Below, one piece after another: positions 9,156-20,500 of a DNA stretch of 64,000 nucleotides. The notes below the pieces were generated by a model. It searched no databases. It saw only the letters and a list, made by a program, of their open reading frames with translations, and was not told where the DNA came from. This stretch comes from Butyrivibrio sp. WCD3002 (GTDB lineage: Bacteria; Bacillota; Clostridia; Lachnospirales; Lachnospiraceae), in NCBI RefSeq assembly GCF_000424265.1, contig NZ_AUJO01000012.1:62001-126000 (forward strand), written 5' to 3'. The position numbers were made by a program, and so were the translations under genes. Within the stretch, counting starts at the first letter, position 1; the number at the start of each line of letters is the position of its first letter.

Positions 9156-10073
9156 TTATAAATTTTTCTCTTCTGCTACAACTGCTGCAAGTGCGATTGA
9201 GTTGAGCTTAACCTCAACAGAATCTGAACGGGATGTAAGAATAACGGGAGCCTGTGTTCCTGTTAAGATGTTACCGTTCTTAACTGTTGCAAGACGAACG
9301 ATTGTCTTGTATGTGAGGTTACCTGCGTGGATGTCAGGGAAAAGAAGAATATCAGCATCACCGACAATCTTACGATCCTTAGCGCCGGCCTTGTGCTCTG
9401 CTGCTGAAGGGTCAATTGCAAGGTCCATGGAAAGAGGTCCGTCAACGATGCAGTTCTTGATCTCACCTGCCTCGTTAAGGCGTGTAAGCTCTGCTGCCTC
9501 AACAGTTACAGGCATCTTATCGTTTACAACTTCAACTGCTGCAAGAGGAGCAACCTTAGGGCACTCAACACCGCATGCTCTTGCTACGTTTACTGTATAT
9601 TCAATGATAACCTTTTTATCTTCAAGTGTGGGATAAGGCATGAATGCAACGTCTGTAAGGAAAAGAAGACGATCGATGCCGGGAATCTCAAATACGCAAA
9701 CATGAGATAACGGACGACCTGTACGAAGACCAACTTCCTTGTTGAGAACTGACTTAAGGAAGGTCTTGGAATCAAGCTGACCCTTCATGTAGATATCAGC
9801 CTTGCCATCGTGAACAAGTGAAACAGCCTTGGTAGCAGCTTCAACTGTATCCTTCACATCAATGATCTCAAACTGTGAGAGATCCATGCCCATCTCGCCG
9901 GCAATTCTCTCAATCTCGTCCTTATCACCTACAAGGATTGCATCAGCAATTCCACGCTCCTTAGCAAGTTTAACAGCCTCAAGAACAGGCTCATCCTGCG
10001 CACATGCAACAGCAAGCTTCTTTGTGCTGGCTGTCTTAAGCTTAGCAAGGATATCATCGAAACTCTTACTCAT
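9156..10073 (-). CDS. ptb: Phosphate butyryltransferase
   Basis: Cytoplasmic enzyme of 305 residues exchanging CoA for phosphate on butyryl-CoA, giving butyryl phosphate for Buk. The sequence matches the PTA_PTB family (for example [16 protein letters not shown] and [18 protein letters not shown]). The start at 10073 is set by GGAGGT a few nt upstream and by family length; a longer in-frame extension of 19 hydrophobic residues lacks support. A good promoter (10170-10198) lies upstream, so ptb-buk is its own operon. Its presence implies butyrate production by the kinase route. Confidence 0.96.
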   Translation of the reverse strand: MSKSFDDILAKLKTASTKKLAVACAQDEPVLEAVKLAKERGIADAILVGDKDEIERIAGEMGMDLSQFEIIDVKDTVEAATKAVSLVHDGKADIYMKGQLDSKTFLKSVLNKEVGLRTGRPLSHVCVFEIPGIDRLLFLTDVAFMPYPTLEDKKVIIEYTVNVARACGVECPKVAPLAAVEVVNDKMPVTVEAAELTRLNEAGEIKNCIVDGPLSMDLAIDPSAAEHKAGAKDRKIVGDADILLFPDIHAGNLTYKTIVRLATVKNGNILTGTQAPVILTSRSDSVEVKLNSIALAAVVAEEKNL

Positions 10074-10169
10074 TATATATACCTCCTGGATAAAAAATAA
10101 AAATTGGAATCTTATCAATAAGAAGCTCACCGGACAAAAATATCCGGCGATTACTTAAACACCGTATGA

Positions 10170-10198
10170 ATTTTACCACGATGCGTCTTCTTTTTCAA
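10170..10198 (-). promoter_or_regulatory. SigA-type promoter of ptb-buk
   Basis: On the minus strand TTGAAA (10193-10198), a 17-nt spacer and TAAAAT (10170-10175) form a near-consensus vegetative promoter about 95 nt upstream of the ptb start. The leader also contains a short CCGGA/TCCGG hairpin (about 10130-10147). Confidence 0.8.
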
Positions 10199-10207
10199 TT
10201 TTGCTTA

Positions 10208-10870
10208 TCAGTCATCAAACTTTCCAAAATATTCTTTGATAATATACGTAGGAACCTCAGAATTTAAAACATATTTGGTATCTTCATCTATTATAGACAG
10301 AAAAATATCTGCTATCACAGGGTCAAACTGTGTACCGCGGCCCTTCTCTATCTCGCTTCTGACCTTTTTCTGCGTCATGACACACTGATAGCATCTCTCA
10401 GAGCTCATGGCATCATAGGCATCGGCTATGGCTATGATCCTGGCTTCTTCAGGTATAGCTTCCCCCTTTAATCCATCCGGATATCCGTTTCCGTCGTACC
10501 TCTCATGGTGCCATCTGGCTCCCACTGCAAGTCCCGGAATCTCGCTTATATCCTGCAGGATCTTTGCTCCAAACATGGGGTGCTTTTTCATAAGGGTATA
10601 TTCTTCATCTATGAGACATTCAGCCTTGCTGATAATCTCGTTAGGAATTCCGATTTTGCCTATATCATGCATAAGCCCCATCTGATATATCTCGTACTGC
10701 TCAGCCCTGCTTTTTCCCATGCGCTTTGCAATTTCCATGGAATACAACGCAACACGCTCTGAATGATCATGGGTATAATGTCCATTCTCATCGGCCACCT
10801 TGGCCAAAGCGTGCATCAACTGATCAGCCAGTTTTTTCTCTCTGTGATATTTTTCCTCGTAATCTATCAC
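10208..10870 (-). CDS. HD-GYP-type phosphohydrolase domain protein
   Basis: 220-residue soluble protein made almost entirely of an HD-GYP-like domain. Visible: first His in THDHSERV, the HD pair in GLMHDIGK, and HHERYDGNGYPDG, which holds the GYP signature, then ADAYDAMSSER. Members often hydrolyse cyclic di-GMP, so this is a likely c-di-GMP phosphodiesterase, though some have lost activity. It has no receiver or sensor domain. The start is a GTG at 10870 with AGAGG upstream, 27 nt after the thioesterase stop, so the two are probably co-transcribed. The domain is close in sequence to the C-terminus of the large hybrid protein at 25111-27591, but keeps the first metal-binding His that the other lacks. 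Confidence 0.9.
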   Translation of the reverse strand: MIDYEEKYHREKKLADQLMHALAKVADENGHYTHDHSERVALYSMEIAKRMGKSRAEQYEIYQMGLMHDIGKIGIPNEIISKAECLIDEEYTLMKKHPMFGAKILQDISEIPGLAVGARWHHERYDGNGYPDGLKGEAIPEEARIIAIADAYDAMSSERCYQCVMTQKKVRSEIEKGRGTQFDPVIADIFLSIIDEDTKYVLNSEVPTYIIKEYFGKFDD

Positions 10871-10897
10871 CTGAAACCTCTTCTAACTCTTTAAAAC

Positions 10898-11407
10898 TTA
10901 AAATCCTTCTTTTCTTCTCTGGACGCGAAGCTCAATCCTCTTCTCAGCGCCCTGCCACTCAGCTCTCTCGGCTTCCGTGCGGACATTTAAACCGTAAGGA
11001 ACCGTGGTGGGTCTGCCGTCTTCATCGACGCACACCTCTGTGAGATAAGCTCTGTTCACAACGTGTCTCATGCCTGTGCGAAGATCCTCCACATAGGTGT
11101 CCACTCTTACCTCCATGGAAGTCTTACCAACATGTGTAATCCTGCCAATCAGAACCACAATGTCATTAAGAAGTACCGGCTGTTTAAACTGCATATTGTC
11201 AATTGCCGCTGTAGTAACAGGAGTTCCGGCGTGCCTCAAAGCAACCATACCTGCAACCTCATCAATCCAACGCATGAGCTCGCCGCCAAACATCCTCTCA
11301 TATCCGTTAATCTGATTATACTGAACTACTCTGGTGATCTCAGTAACAGAATCCTCAACACTTTTGTTTGCAATTTGGTGATCAACATGAAAAACTCGGT
11401 TATTCAT
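10898..11407 (-). CDS. Hotdog-fold acyl-CoA thioesterase
   Basis: 169-residue protein of the YciA/BFIT acyl-CoA hydrolase family. The conserved motif FGGELMRWIDEVAGMVALRH is followed by the typical strand-rich hotdog region with VEVRVDTYVED-like sequence. It likely hydrolyses acyl-CoA esters in the cytoplasm; chain-length preference cannot be told. GGAGGT precedes the ATG at 11407. It is first of a two-gene unit with the HD-GYP gene, near but not in the ptb-buk operon. Confidence 0.9.
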   Translation of the reverse strand: MNNRVFHVDHQIANKSVEDSVTEITRVVQYNQINGYERMFGGELMRWIDEVAGMVALRHAGTPVTTAAIDNMQFKQPVLLNDIVVLIGRITHVGKTSMEVRVDTYVEDLRTGMRHVVNRAYLTEVCVDEDGRPTTVPYGLNVRTEAERAEWQGAEKRIELRVQRRKEGF

Positions 11408-11466
11408 AGCTTACCTCCGTGATTTTATATATATGTATTGTACCATGAATAGTATATTTAGGACAT

Positions 11467-11500
11467 AAAAAAGGGACCGGCACATTGTGCCGATCCCTTT
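11467..11500 (-). terminator. Terminator of the giant surface-protein gene
   Basis: A stem of 11 bp (11473-11483 with 11487-11497, loop of 3) is followed on the minus strand by a run of six T. T-rich sequence also follows on the plus strand. It ends the long transcript 34 nt after the stop codon. Confidence 0.9.
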
Positions 11501-11533
11501 TCTGTTTTTAATTATTTTTGATTAACGAATGAA

Positions 11534-14500
11534 TTAATCTTCGTCACTCTTGCGTCTCTTGCCTGTGATAAGAATTGTAGCTACTGCTCCTGCTGCGATG
11601 AGAAGAACGATTACTCTGGAAGCATTGGTGTTATCATCTGTACCACCTCTTCTTGCTCCAAGTACGCCAGGCTCTTCTTCGGGCTCTCTCTTTGCTCCGA
11701 GAACTTCACCCTGATTATCTGTAGGTCTCCTTGCTCCGAGAACCTCTCCGTCATCATCGTCATCATCATCGTTATCGACGTTGTTGTTATTGCGGCGGCG
11801 ATTATCATCATCGTCATCATCGTCGTCATCATCATCGTCATCAGTGTCAGTTACATCTGTTACCTTAAGTTTTCCATAAACCTTGGTAATCTGATAGTTA
11901 CCTGTCTTGGTCTGGGCATTTGCAGGTGCAAGATCGAACTCGTTGTCACATTCACCAACAAGAGTCTGGCTCTTTGTAAATGTGAATGTAAATGCATCGC
12001 CTTCAGGAATCTCGGGAGTATGTGTCTCAGACTCAAACTTAAGAGGTGTTCCATCATAAACCTTCTCGGCCGATCCTGATGTGAAGGTTATAGGTAAAGG
12101 CTGAATTATCAGATTACCCTTTACTATCTCCATATTCTCTACATCGAAGTTCTCTGTTACATCATTTGCATCCTCACCATTACCATCCATGATGACTACC
12201 TTACCAACAAGATCAAGAGGATATGTAGCAACATCTCTTCCAGTTACATCTACTTCAAGACCCTTAGCATAATATGTAGATCCATCGATTTCAAATGCAT
12301 GGAGCTCATTCACTGATGTTGCACCTGCCTTTATTCCGAAGAAGTTAAGTACTCCATCAAAGAAGCTGTTAAGTGCTGCCATCTGAGGAATATGAACTTC
12401 TTTAGGTGCCATACCTTCCATCTTGTAGTCGAATTCAGGACCTGTCCAGGTCTTGCCACTGAAGATTTCTGTTCTGCCGATGGTAGTTGCCTTAAGCTGA
12501 TACTGCTGTCCGGGACCACGAGGATTAACTTTTACATAACCGTCTGTAATTTCGAAGGTTACTTCAAAGTTAGGATTGGTGTTCTTGAAACGTTCGAATT
12601 CCTGCTTCTCGTTCACCCTGTTAAGTTCCATGTAAGTAGTGCCGGAAAGAGTTCTTGTTACTTCAGGCTTAGTATCCTTGACCTGTCCAACCTTCTCCTC
12701 ATCAAAAGTTACATCTTCATCAGGATTGTATGCCTTTACTGCATCTGCGAAATCACTGTTTTCTTTTACAGATATATCAAATCCCATCTCTGTGTGAGGA
12801 TTGTTGTCATAAAGGACACCCTCGCCGTTATTGTGGCCTACTATGACTACTTCGATGAACGCAGGATAGATATGAAGCCATCCATCCTTAACCTCAAACT
12901 TAACATTTGAATAGTTTACGCCAGTATATTTGAAGCTGCATTCAAAGTTATCACTTTCTCCAGGGGTTCCCTTAAGACCCATTTCATAGTTTTCATCATC
13001 GGTAGCATTTGCATCCGTACCATTTGCAACTGCACTGATATCATCATTAGCATAGGTTATCTGATCCTCTGTAATTCCAACAGGCAGCTTGGATGTAATT
13101 GAGTAGCCATCTATAGACTGAGGCTTTCCATTATAATACGTTGTACCTGTTGCACCCTCAATGCTGATTACAACCTCATCAGTGATAGGAGTTATCTTAA
13201 GCCAGCCATCTGTTACTTCAAATTTTACATTTGAGTAATTTACACCCGTATATTCAAAGCTGCATTCAGAATCCTTCTCACTTGCAGGTGTTCCCTTAAG
13301 ACCCATATCATATTGAGGCTTCTCAGTGGTATTTGCATCTGTACCCTTTGCTTTAGCTTCTTTGCCTTCTGCAAGCTTAATATCTGTTGCTGCAATACCC
13401 TTAGGAAGCTGAGATTTAATCTCATAGCCTTCTACATATTGCTCTTGTCCTGTATAGGTCTTTGTTCCTGTTGCACCTTCTATGGAGATAACAACTTCAT
13501 CAGTATTAGGAATGATCTTCATCCATCCGTCCACTACTACGAACTTGACGTTAGAATAATTAATTCCTGTGTATTCGAAGCTGCTTGCTGGATCCTTCTC
13601 ACTTTCAGGTGTTCCCTTAAGACCCATATCATACTGAGGCTTCTCAGCTGTATTTACTTCAGTACCTTTTGCCTTAGCTTCTACGCCGCTTGCAAGTGAA
13701 ATCTCTTTTTCCTGGATACCAACAGGTAGCTTTGAAGTAATCTCATACCCTTCTACATACTGCTCTTCTCCGGTGTAATTCTTTGTTCCTGTATTACCGC
13801 TGATATTTATGACAACTTCATCCTCGATGGGAGTGATTATCAGCCATCCGTCTGTTACTTCGAACTTAACGTTAGAATAATTTGTTCCTGTGTATTCGAA
13901 GCTGCTACTGAAATTATCATTTACACCCGGGGTTCCCTTAAGGTTCATAGGATACTTAGGATATGCACTTGTATTTGCATTTGTACCGCCTGCTTCTGCC
14001 TTCGCTCCTTCTACCAGTGATATTTCTGTATCCTGGATACCAACAGGTAGCTTGGATGTAATCGAGTATCCGGTTACTGACTGATAAGAACCGTTATATG
14101 TCTTTGTATCTGTATTACCGCTGATACTTATCGTAACTTCATCCTCGTTAGGAGTGATTATCATCCAGCCATCTATTACTTCAAACTTAACGTTAGTGTA
14201 ATTAGTTCCTGTGTACTCGAAACTGCAGTCGAAATTATCATCCTCACCAGGGGTTCCCTTAAGTTCCATATAATATCTTGGTTTCTCAGTAGTATTTACC
14301 TCTGTACCCTTCGCCTTAGCTTCTTTGCCTTCTGCAAGTACTATATCTGCTGCTGCAAGGCCCTTAGGAAGCTGAGATTTAATCTCATAGCCTTCTACAT
14401 ACTGCTCTGCTCCGGTGTATTGCTTTGTACCTGTTGCACCTTTTATGGAAACAACAACTTCGTCGGTATTAGGCGTTATCTTCAGCCAACCATCTGTTAC

Positions 14501-17500
14501 TACAAAGACAACATTCTGATACTTTGTACTTGTGCACTCGAAGCTGCAATCAGGATCTGCTGTATCTTCATCCAGTTTAGAGCCATGAAGTCCCATGTTA
14601 TATTGAGGATTCTCTGTAGTATTTACTTCTGTACCTTTTGCCTTAGCTTCTTTACCTTCTATCAGGCCAATCTCAGATGTTGCAAGTCCCTTGGGAAGTT
14701 CAGATGTAATTTTCCAGCCTTCTACATACTGCTCTTCTCCCGTATAAGGCTTTGTTCCTGTCGCACCTGATATTGTTACTACAACCTCGTCCTCATTAGG
14801 AGTAATCTTAAGCCATCCATCTGTTACTACGAATATTACATTCGTATACTTTGTACTTGAGCATACAAAGCTGCAATCAGGATCTGCATTGCCATTTTCC
14901 AGTTTAGAACCATGAAGTCCCATGTCATACTGAGGATTACTTGCATCGTTGATCTCTGTACCTTTTGCCTTAGCTTCTTTGCCCTCAGCCAGACTAATCT
15001 CAGTTGCTGCAAGTCCCTTAGGAAGTTCAGATGTGATTGACCAGCCTTCTACATACTGCTCTTCTCCCGTATATGACTTTGTTCCTGTCGCACCGGATAT
15101 TGTTACAATAACCTCATTGGTATTAGGAGTAATCTTAAGCCATCCATCCGTTACTACGAAAGTTACATTCGTATAATCTGTGCTTGCGCATACAAAGCTA
15201 CATTCAGGATCTGCATTGCCATTTTCCAGTTTGGAACCATGGAGTCCCATGTCATACTGAGGATTACTTGCATCGTTGATCTCTGTACCTTTTGCCTTAG
15301 CTTCTTTACCCTCTGCCAGGCTTATCATAGATTCTGCAAGTCCATCAGGAAGTTCAGAAGTAATTGTCCAGCCTTCTACATACTGCTCAGATCCGTTATA
15401 AGACTTTGTTCCTGTCGCACCGGATATTGTTATTACAACCTCATCATCATTAGGCGTAATCTTAAGCCAGCCATCCGTTACTACAAATACTACATTTGTA
15501 TACTTTGTACTTGTGCATACAAAGCTGCAATCAGTATCTGCACTGCCATTTTCCAGTTTAGAGCCATGGAGTTCCATGTCGTACTGAGGATTTTCTGTAG
15601 TATTTACTTCCGTACCTTTTGCCTTAGCTTCCTTGCCCTCTGCCAAACCAATATCCGTAGGTGCAAGTCCGTTTGGAAGGGTCGATGTTATCGTGTAACC
15701 TTCTACGTACTGCTCAGATCCGGTATAAGACTTTGTTCCTGTCGCACCGGATATTGTTACTACGACCTCTTCCTCATTAGGAATAATCTTCAGCCAGCCA
15801 TCTGCTACTACGAATATTACATTCGTATAATTTGTACTTGTGCATACGAAGCTGCAATCAGGATCTGCATTGCCATTTTCCAGTTTGGAACCATGGAGTC
15901 CCATGTCATACTGAGGATTCTCGGTAGTGTTTATCTCTCTTCCTGTAGCCTCTGCTTTTTTACCCTGAGCCAGTTTGATATCAACATCCTTACCGCCAAG
16001 ACCCTCAGGCAATGTTGATGTTATCTTCCAACCGTAAACTGTCTGATCTGCACCATTGTACTTATAAGTAGCTGTATTACCTGCTATATTAACAACTATC
16101 TCGTCATTGTTAGGAGTGATCTTCAGCCAGCCATCTGTCACAACAAATGTTACATTTGTGTAATTTGTACTTGCACATACAAAGCTGCAATCAGGATCTG
16201 CATTGCCATTTTCCAGTTTGGAACCATGGAGTCCCATGTCATACTGAGGATTCTCGGTAGTATTTACATCTGTACCTTTAGCCTTAGCTACTTTTCCCTC
16301 TGCCAGGCTTATCTCTGATTCTGCAAGTCCATCCGGAAGTTCAGATGTAATCGACCAGCCTTCTACATACTGCTCTTTTCCGGTATAAGCCTTTGTTCCT
16401 GTCGCACCGGATATCTCAACAACAACCTCCTCATCATTAGGTATGATCTTCAGCCATCCATCTGTTACTACAAATGTTACATTGGTATAATTTGTATTTG
16501 TGCATTCAAAACTGCAATCAGGATCTGCATTGCCATCTGACTTCTTGGAACCATGGAGTCCCATGTCATACTGAGGATTCTCGGTAGTATTTACATCTGT
16601 ACCTTTAGCCTCAGCTGTCTTACCTGACTTCAAACTGATGTCAGCTTCTGTAAGGCCACTCGGCAAAGATGTCTTATCAATTACATATCCGGTTACTGAC
16701 TGCTCAGATCCGGTATATTTCTTTGTATCTGTATTACCGCTGATCTTAACTACTACTTCATCCGTATTAGGAGTAATCTTCAGCCAGCCATCCGTTACTA
16801 CAAATACTACATTTGTGTATTTTGTACTTGTGCATTCAAAGCTACAATCAGGATCTGCATTACCGTCTGGCTTCAATGAGCCATGAAGACCCATATCGTA
16901 CTTAGGATTTTCGGTAGTGTTTACCTCTTTACCACTTGCTACATCCAGATCATCTGCTTTTGTTTTTATCTGCGATGCCGGAAGGTCTGAAGGAAGAATG
17001 GATGTAATTGTATAGCCACTTACTGTCTGCGTCTGGCCATTGTACTTCTTGGTTTCATGGTTACCTTCAATTTCAATAACAAGTGTAGTTTCTCTCCATA
17101 CACCGAAGATAGCCTGATATGGCATTACTTCATCAGCAGCAACCTTTGAGACCTTTTTATCAGAACTACAAGCTTCATCCGTGTAATAATTTCCATCCTT
17201 GTAGTACAGGAATAATTCCGGAACTGCATCATCTTCTTTGAGAATATAAGCACTCTGGGTATAATTGTCGGAATTACCCATCCATGTATCCGGATCATTA
17301 CTCATATTCACTCTTACCCAGCCAAGAAATTCTCTATTTCCAAATCCCTGATTTGGCTGAATATCTACTGCATCATTGATGTTCAAAGGAATGGTATTAT
17401 TTGCATCCTTATATCTGTCAACATGGAATGCTGCGTTACCATCATTGTTGAACCATGGAATGAATGTAGGTGTAGCCTCTTCTACAAGCTTGTAAGCTGC

Positions 17501-20500
17501 ACGAAGCTGAATTGTGTAATTATACCTGGGGTTGCCCTCTGCATCATTTTCCCCTGTTGGTACCCTTTTAGCATTTGCTACGTGAACATCAAAGGTTGCT
17601 CCGGGAAGAACAGTGATATCTTTTTCTGCACCTACTAAGTCTACATAATCGCCCTGACCATTATTTGCCTGGGGATCCCAGCGCTGCAGTACCCAATGTG
17701 AGAACTGATATTTAGCAGGCTCTTTTGCTTTTACAGCAGCCGCTGCAGCCGCTTTACTATTATCATCATGGAGCTTGGTGTCAACAGGTGCCGTATCGGT
17801 ACTTGTCATATCATCATAATCCTGATCATCAGGATCGTCGTATTTTCCATTCTGACCGGGATCTACAACACTATACTGAACCTTTATTCCATCCGAGCCA
17901 TCAACAACGTCTTTCCACTTGGCATAGAGATGGAATTCCTTAGTAATCCACCAACGGTCATTTGTAACATCTGAATTTGAATTACTCTTAGGATTTCCAT
18001 ACTTATCTAACTCTGTGCTCTGAGTTGTATCATAATCCTTGGTTACATTAGTTTCATTAAGTACAAATGCCTCCTTGTCATATACAAGCTTAAACTCAGG
18101 ATCTCTGTACCATCCAATCAGCTTTTTACCATCTCTGGTACCATTAGGTGTACTGATCTGCTCGCCATAGTCAACTCTGAAGCACATGGAGACTTTTTCT
18201 TCTTCTTCAGGAGTATCAGCCCACTTAAGACTTGGATCATTCACATTATTTTCAGTAGCATTAGGATGCAGGAATACACGATACTGTATTATCCTCCATT
18301 TAGCATAAACTGTTACGCCGCCAAGAGGCATTGTATGTTTGTCAAACTCATACTTGCTAGTACAGCCCTCATCCATATACCAGCCTTCAAATACATATCC
18401 AGCTTCCAAGGGAGCAGGCTTATAATCTCCATAACTGCTGATATCTGCTTTATAAGGTATGCCCTCCGCTACATGAATCTGGTAACCGGCATTATTATGG
18501 TTATTCTCCGGATTTCCATCACCATCAAAATACTGACCATCCATGTAGTTTATGGAATACCGTTTTGGCTGGTAATAGAAGTTAACTTGACAATTACCTA
18601 ACCATTGTGTTTTATCTTTTTCGCAAACATATCCCTCAATCGGAGGGTCTGACTGAGACCCGTTACCAGCCTGATTGGATTTGGCTTGTATTTCCAGATC
18701 AGGTTTTGCGTTCTGGTCAGTTTCATTTTTATATTTTCCGTTCTCATCCGCAAACCAGATATAATAAGTCCAATTATTCGGTGTGATTTTATCGTATCTG
18801 GCAGTTAAATAGTTATCGTTTTTAGATGTAAGATTACCGAGTATCTGCTCATCAAGAATATCTACTGCTCCCTTGATAGTATCCAAACCATGAGAATCGC
18901 CCCTATATGCTTTTGCATTAGACATGAGGAGCCAGCTTACAAAGGTTGCACTTGTGCCTTGTCTCAGAACAGGTGTAACCTGAAGATCACCTGTGTATTG
19001 AGGCCATCTGTCCGATATTTTGTCTCCGTACTTAGCTGTTATAGAATAATAGTAATATCTATAATCGCCTAATGTATCGTAAGTTGAGGGTGCAGTTCCT
19101 CCTATCTGAGTAACTCCGCCAAGATTAACTGCATCAGCGGTATTCCAGTTACCCTGAAATACATTTCCAAGTTTTGTAGCTCCCTTGAATCCGGTGCCGT
19201 TCAAATCAGTTCTTGTCAAATAGAACCTGAAACTATACTCCATACGGTCAAAGTAAACATTAGCTACAGCTTCACCCTCAGGTGTTATATTAGCATCTAC
19301 AATATTATTCAGTGTATATCCTGTATATGGATCAGAATCTGTTCCATTCTTTACAAACTCAATGCCGCCATAATCCTTGTCGGGTTTGCCAGCCTCTTTG
19401 ATCGTGATGTACTGCATATTACCTTTTGTTTTAATTCCTTCAGGCATAGCAGTAATCTTAATGCTATCTCCTACAGGTCCATGTCCTTTATAAGAACCGG
19501 CAAATTCATATTTTCCTGTGTCAGTATTATTTCCTGTTGTTGAATCGCCCTCACCCGTAGAGGTATTTGCGTTGTCATTATCAGGAAGCTTTTCTCTCCA
19601 AAATAGGATGGTAAAATCAGCCTCGTCATTTGGTATCCACTTTGCATAAAGTGTAGTCTTCTTTTCCAGCTTGGCACCAAAAACAAAGGCAGTATCCTGT
19701 AACTTTACTTCACCATCTTCCGTAACAGGATTTCCATTAGAATCTAATACAGCTTCATACCATCCACTGCTGGTTTCGGTTTTTGCAAAGGTATACCCTT
19801 TTCTGGTCATAGGTACTGTAGGCTCTTGTGTATTATCTTCTTTATATACAAATACAGGAGCATTGTAAGTCGCACCCTTACCATTCTCTCTGAAGATAAG
19901 CCAGTGTCCCTCAGGTAAGTTGACTGTAAACAGTACATCACCTGTTATTGTGATTGTTGAGTAATTCTGATAAATTGTTCCGGCATTTTTATTAGCTGTG
20001 GGGTCATATCCTACGATGTGCTCGCCGCCTGAGCTAACAAGCCATCCTTCGAAATTGTGCTCTTCATCATCAGGTGTATAGCCCATATTTACCTGATAGG
20101 ACATCTTAGGATCTGTAGCACCTGAAGGAAGCTCTACTATATGTTCACCAATGATAGACTTTCCATCTGTGTAAGAAACGGTATAGCCCTTGATAAACAC
20201 TGCATGATAAGTAATGATAGTGCCGCCTTCGCTTTCAGCATCTATTACAGCGTCCCAATCATAACTGCTACCAAATTTCTGTCTGATTTCCTTAATGGTA
20301 ATTCCGGTTGTAGCATCAGCATAATCATCTGAATCTGTCCAGCCTTTGAAAACTGTACCTTCCGGTTTCTCACCAACGCCGGGATCATAGAGAACCTGAT
20401 CCAATTTATTTGCATCTACATCTCTCTTAGTAACGAACATGGATGCAATTTCTGTATCGCCATTCTTGAAAATAACCTTAAGACGGGCGTCATCGCCAGG

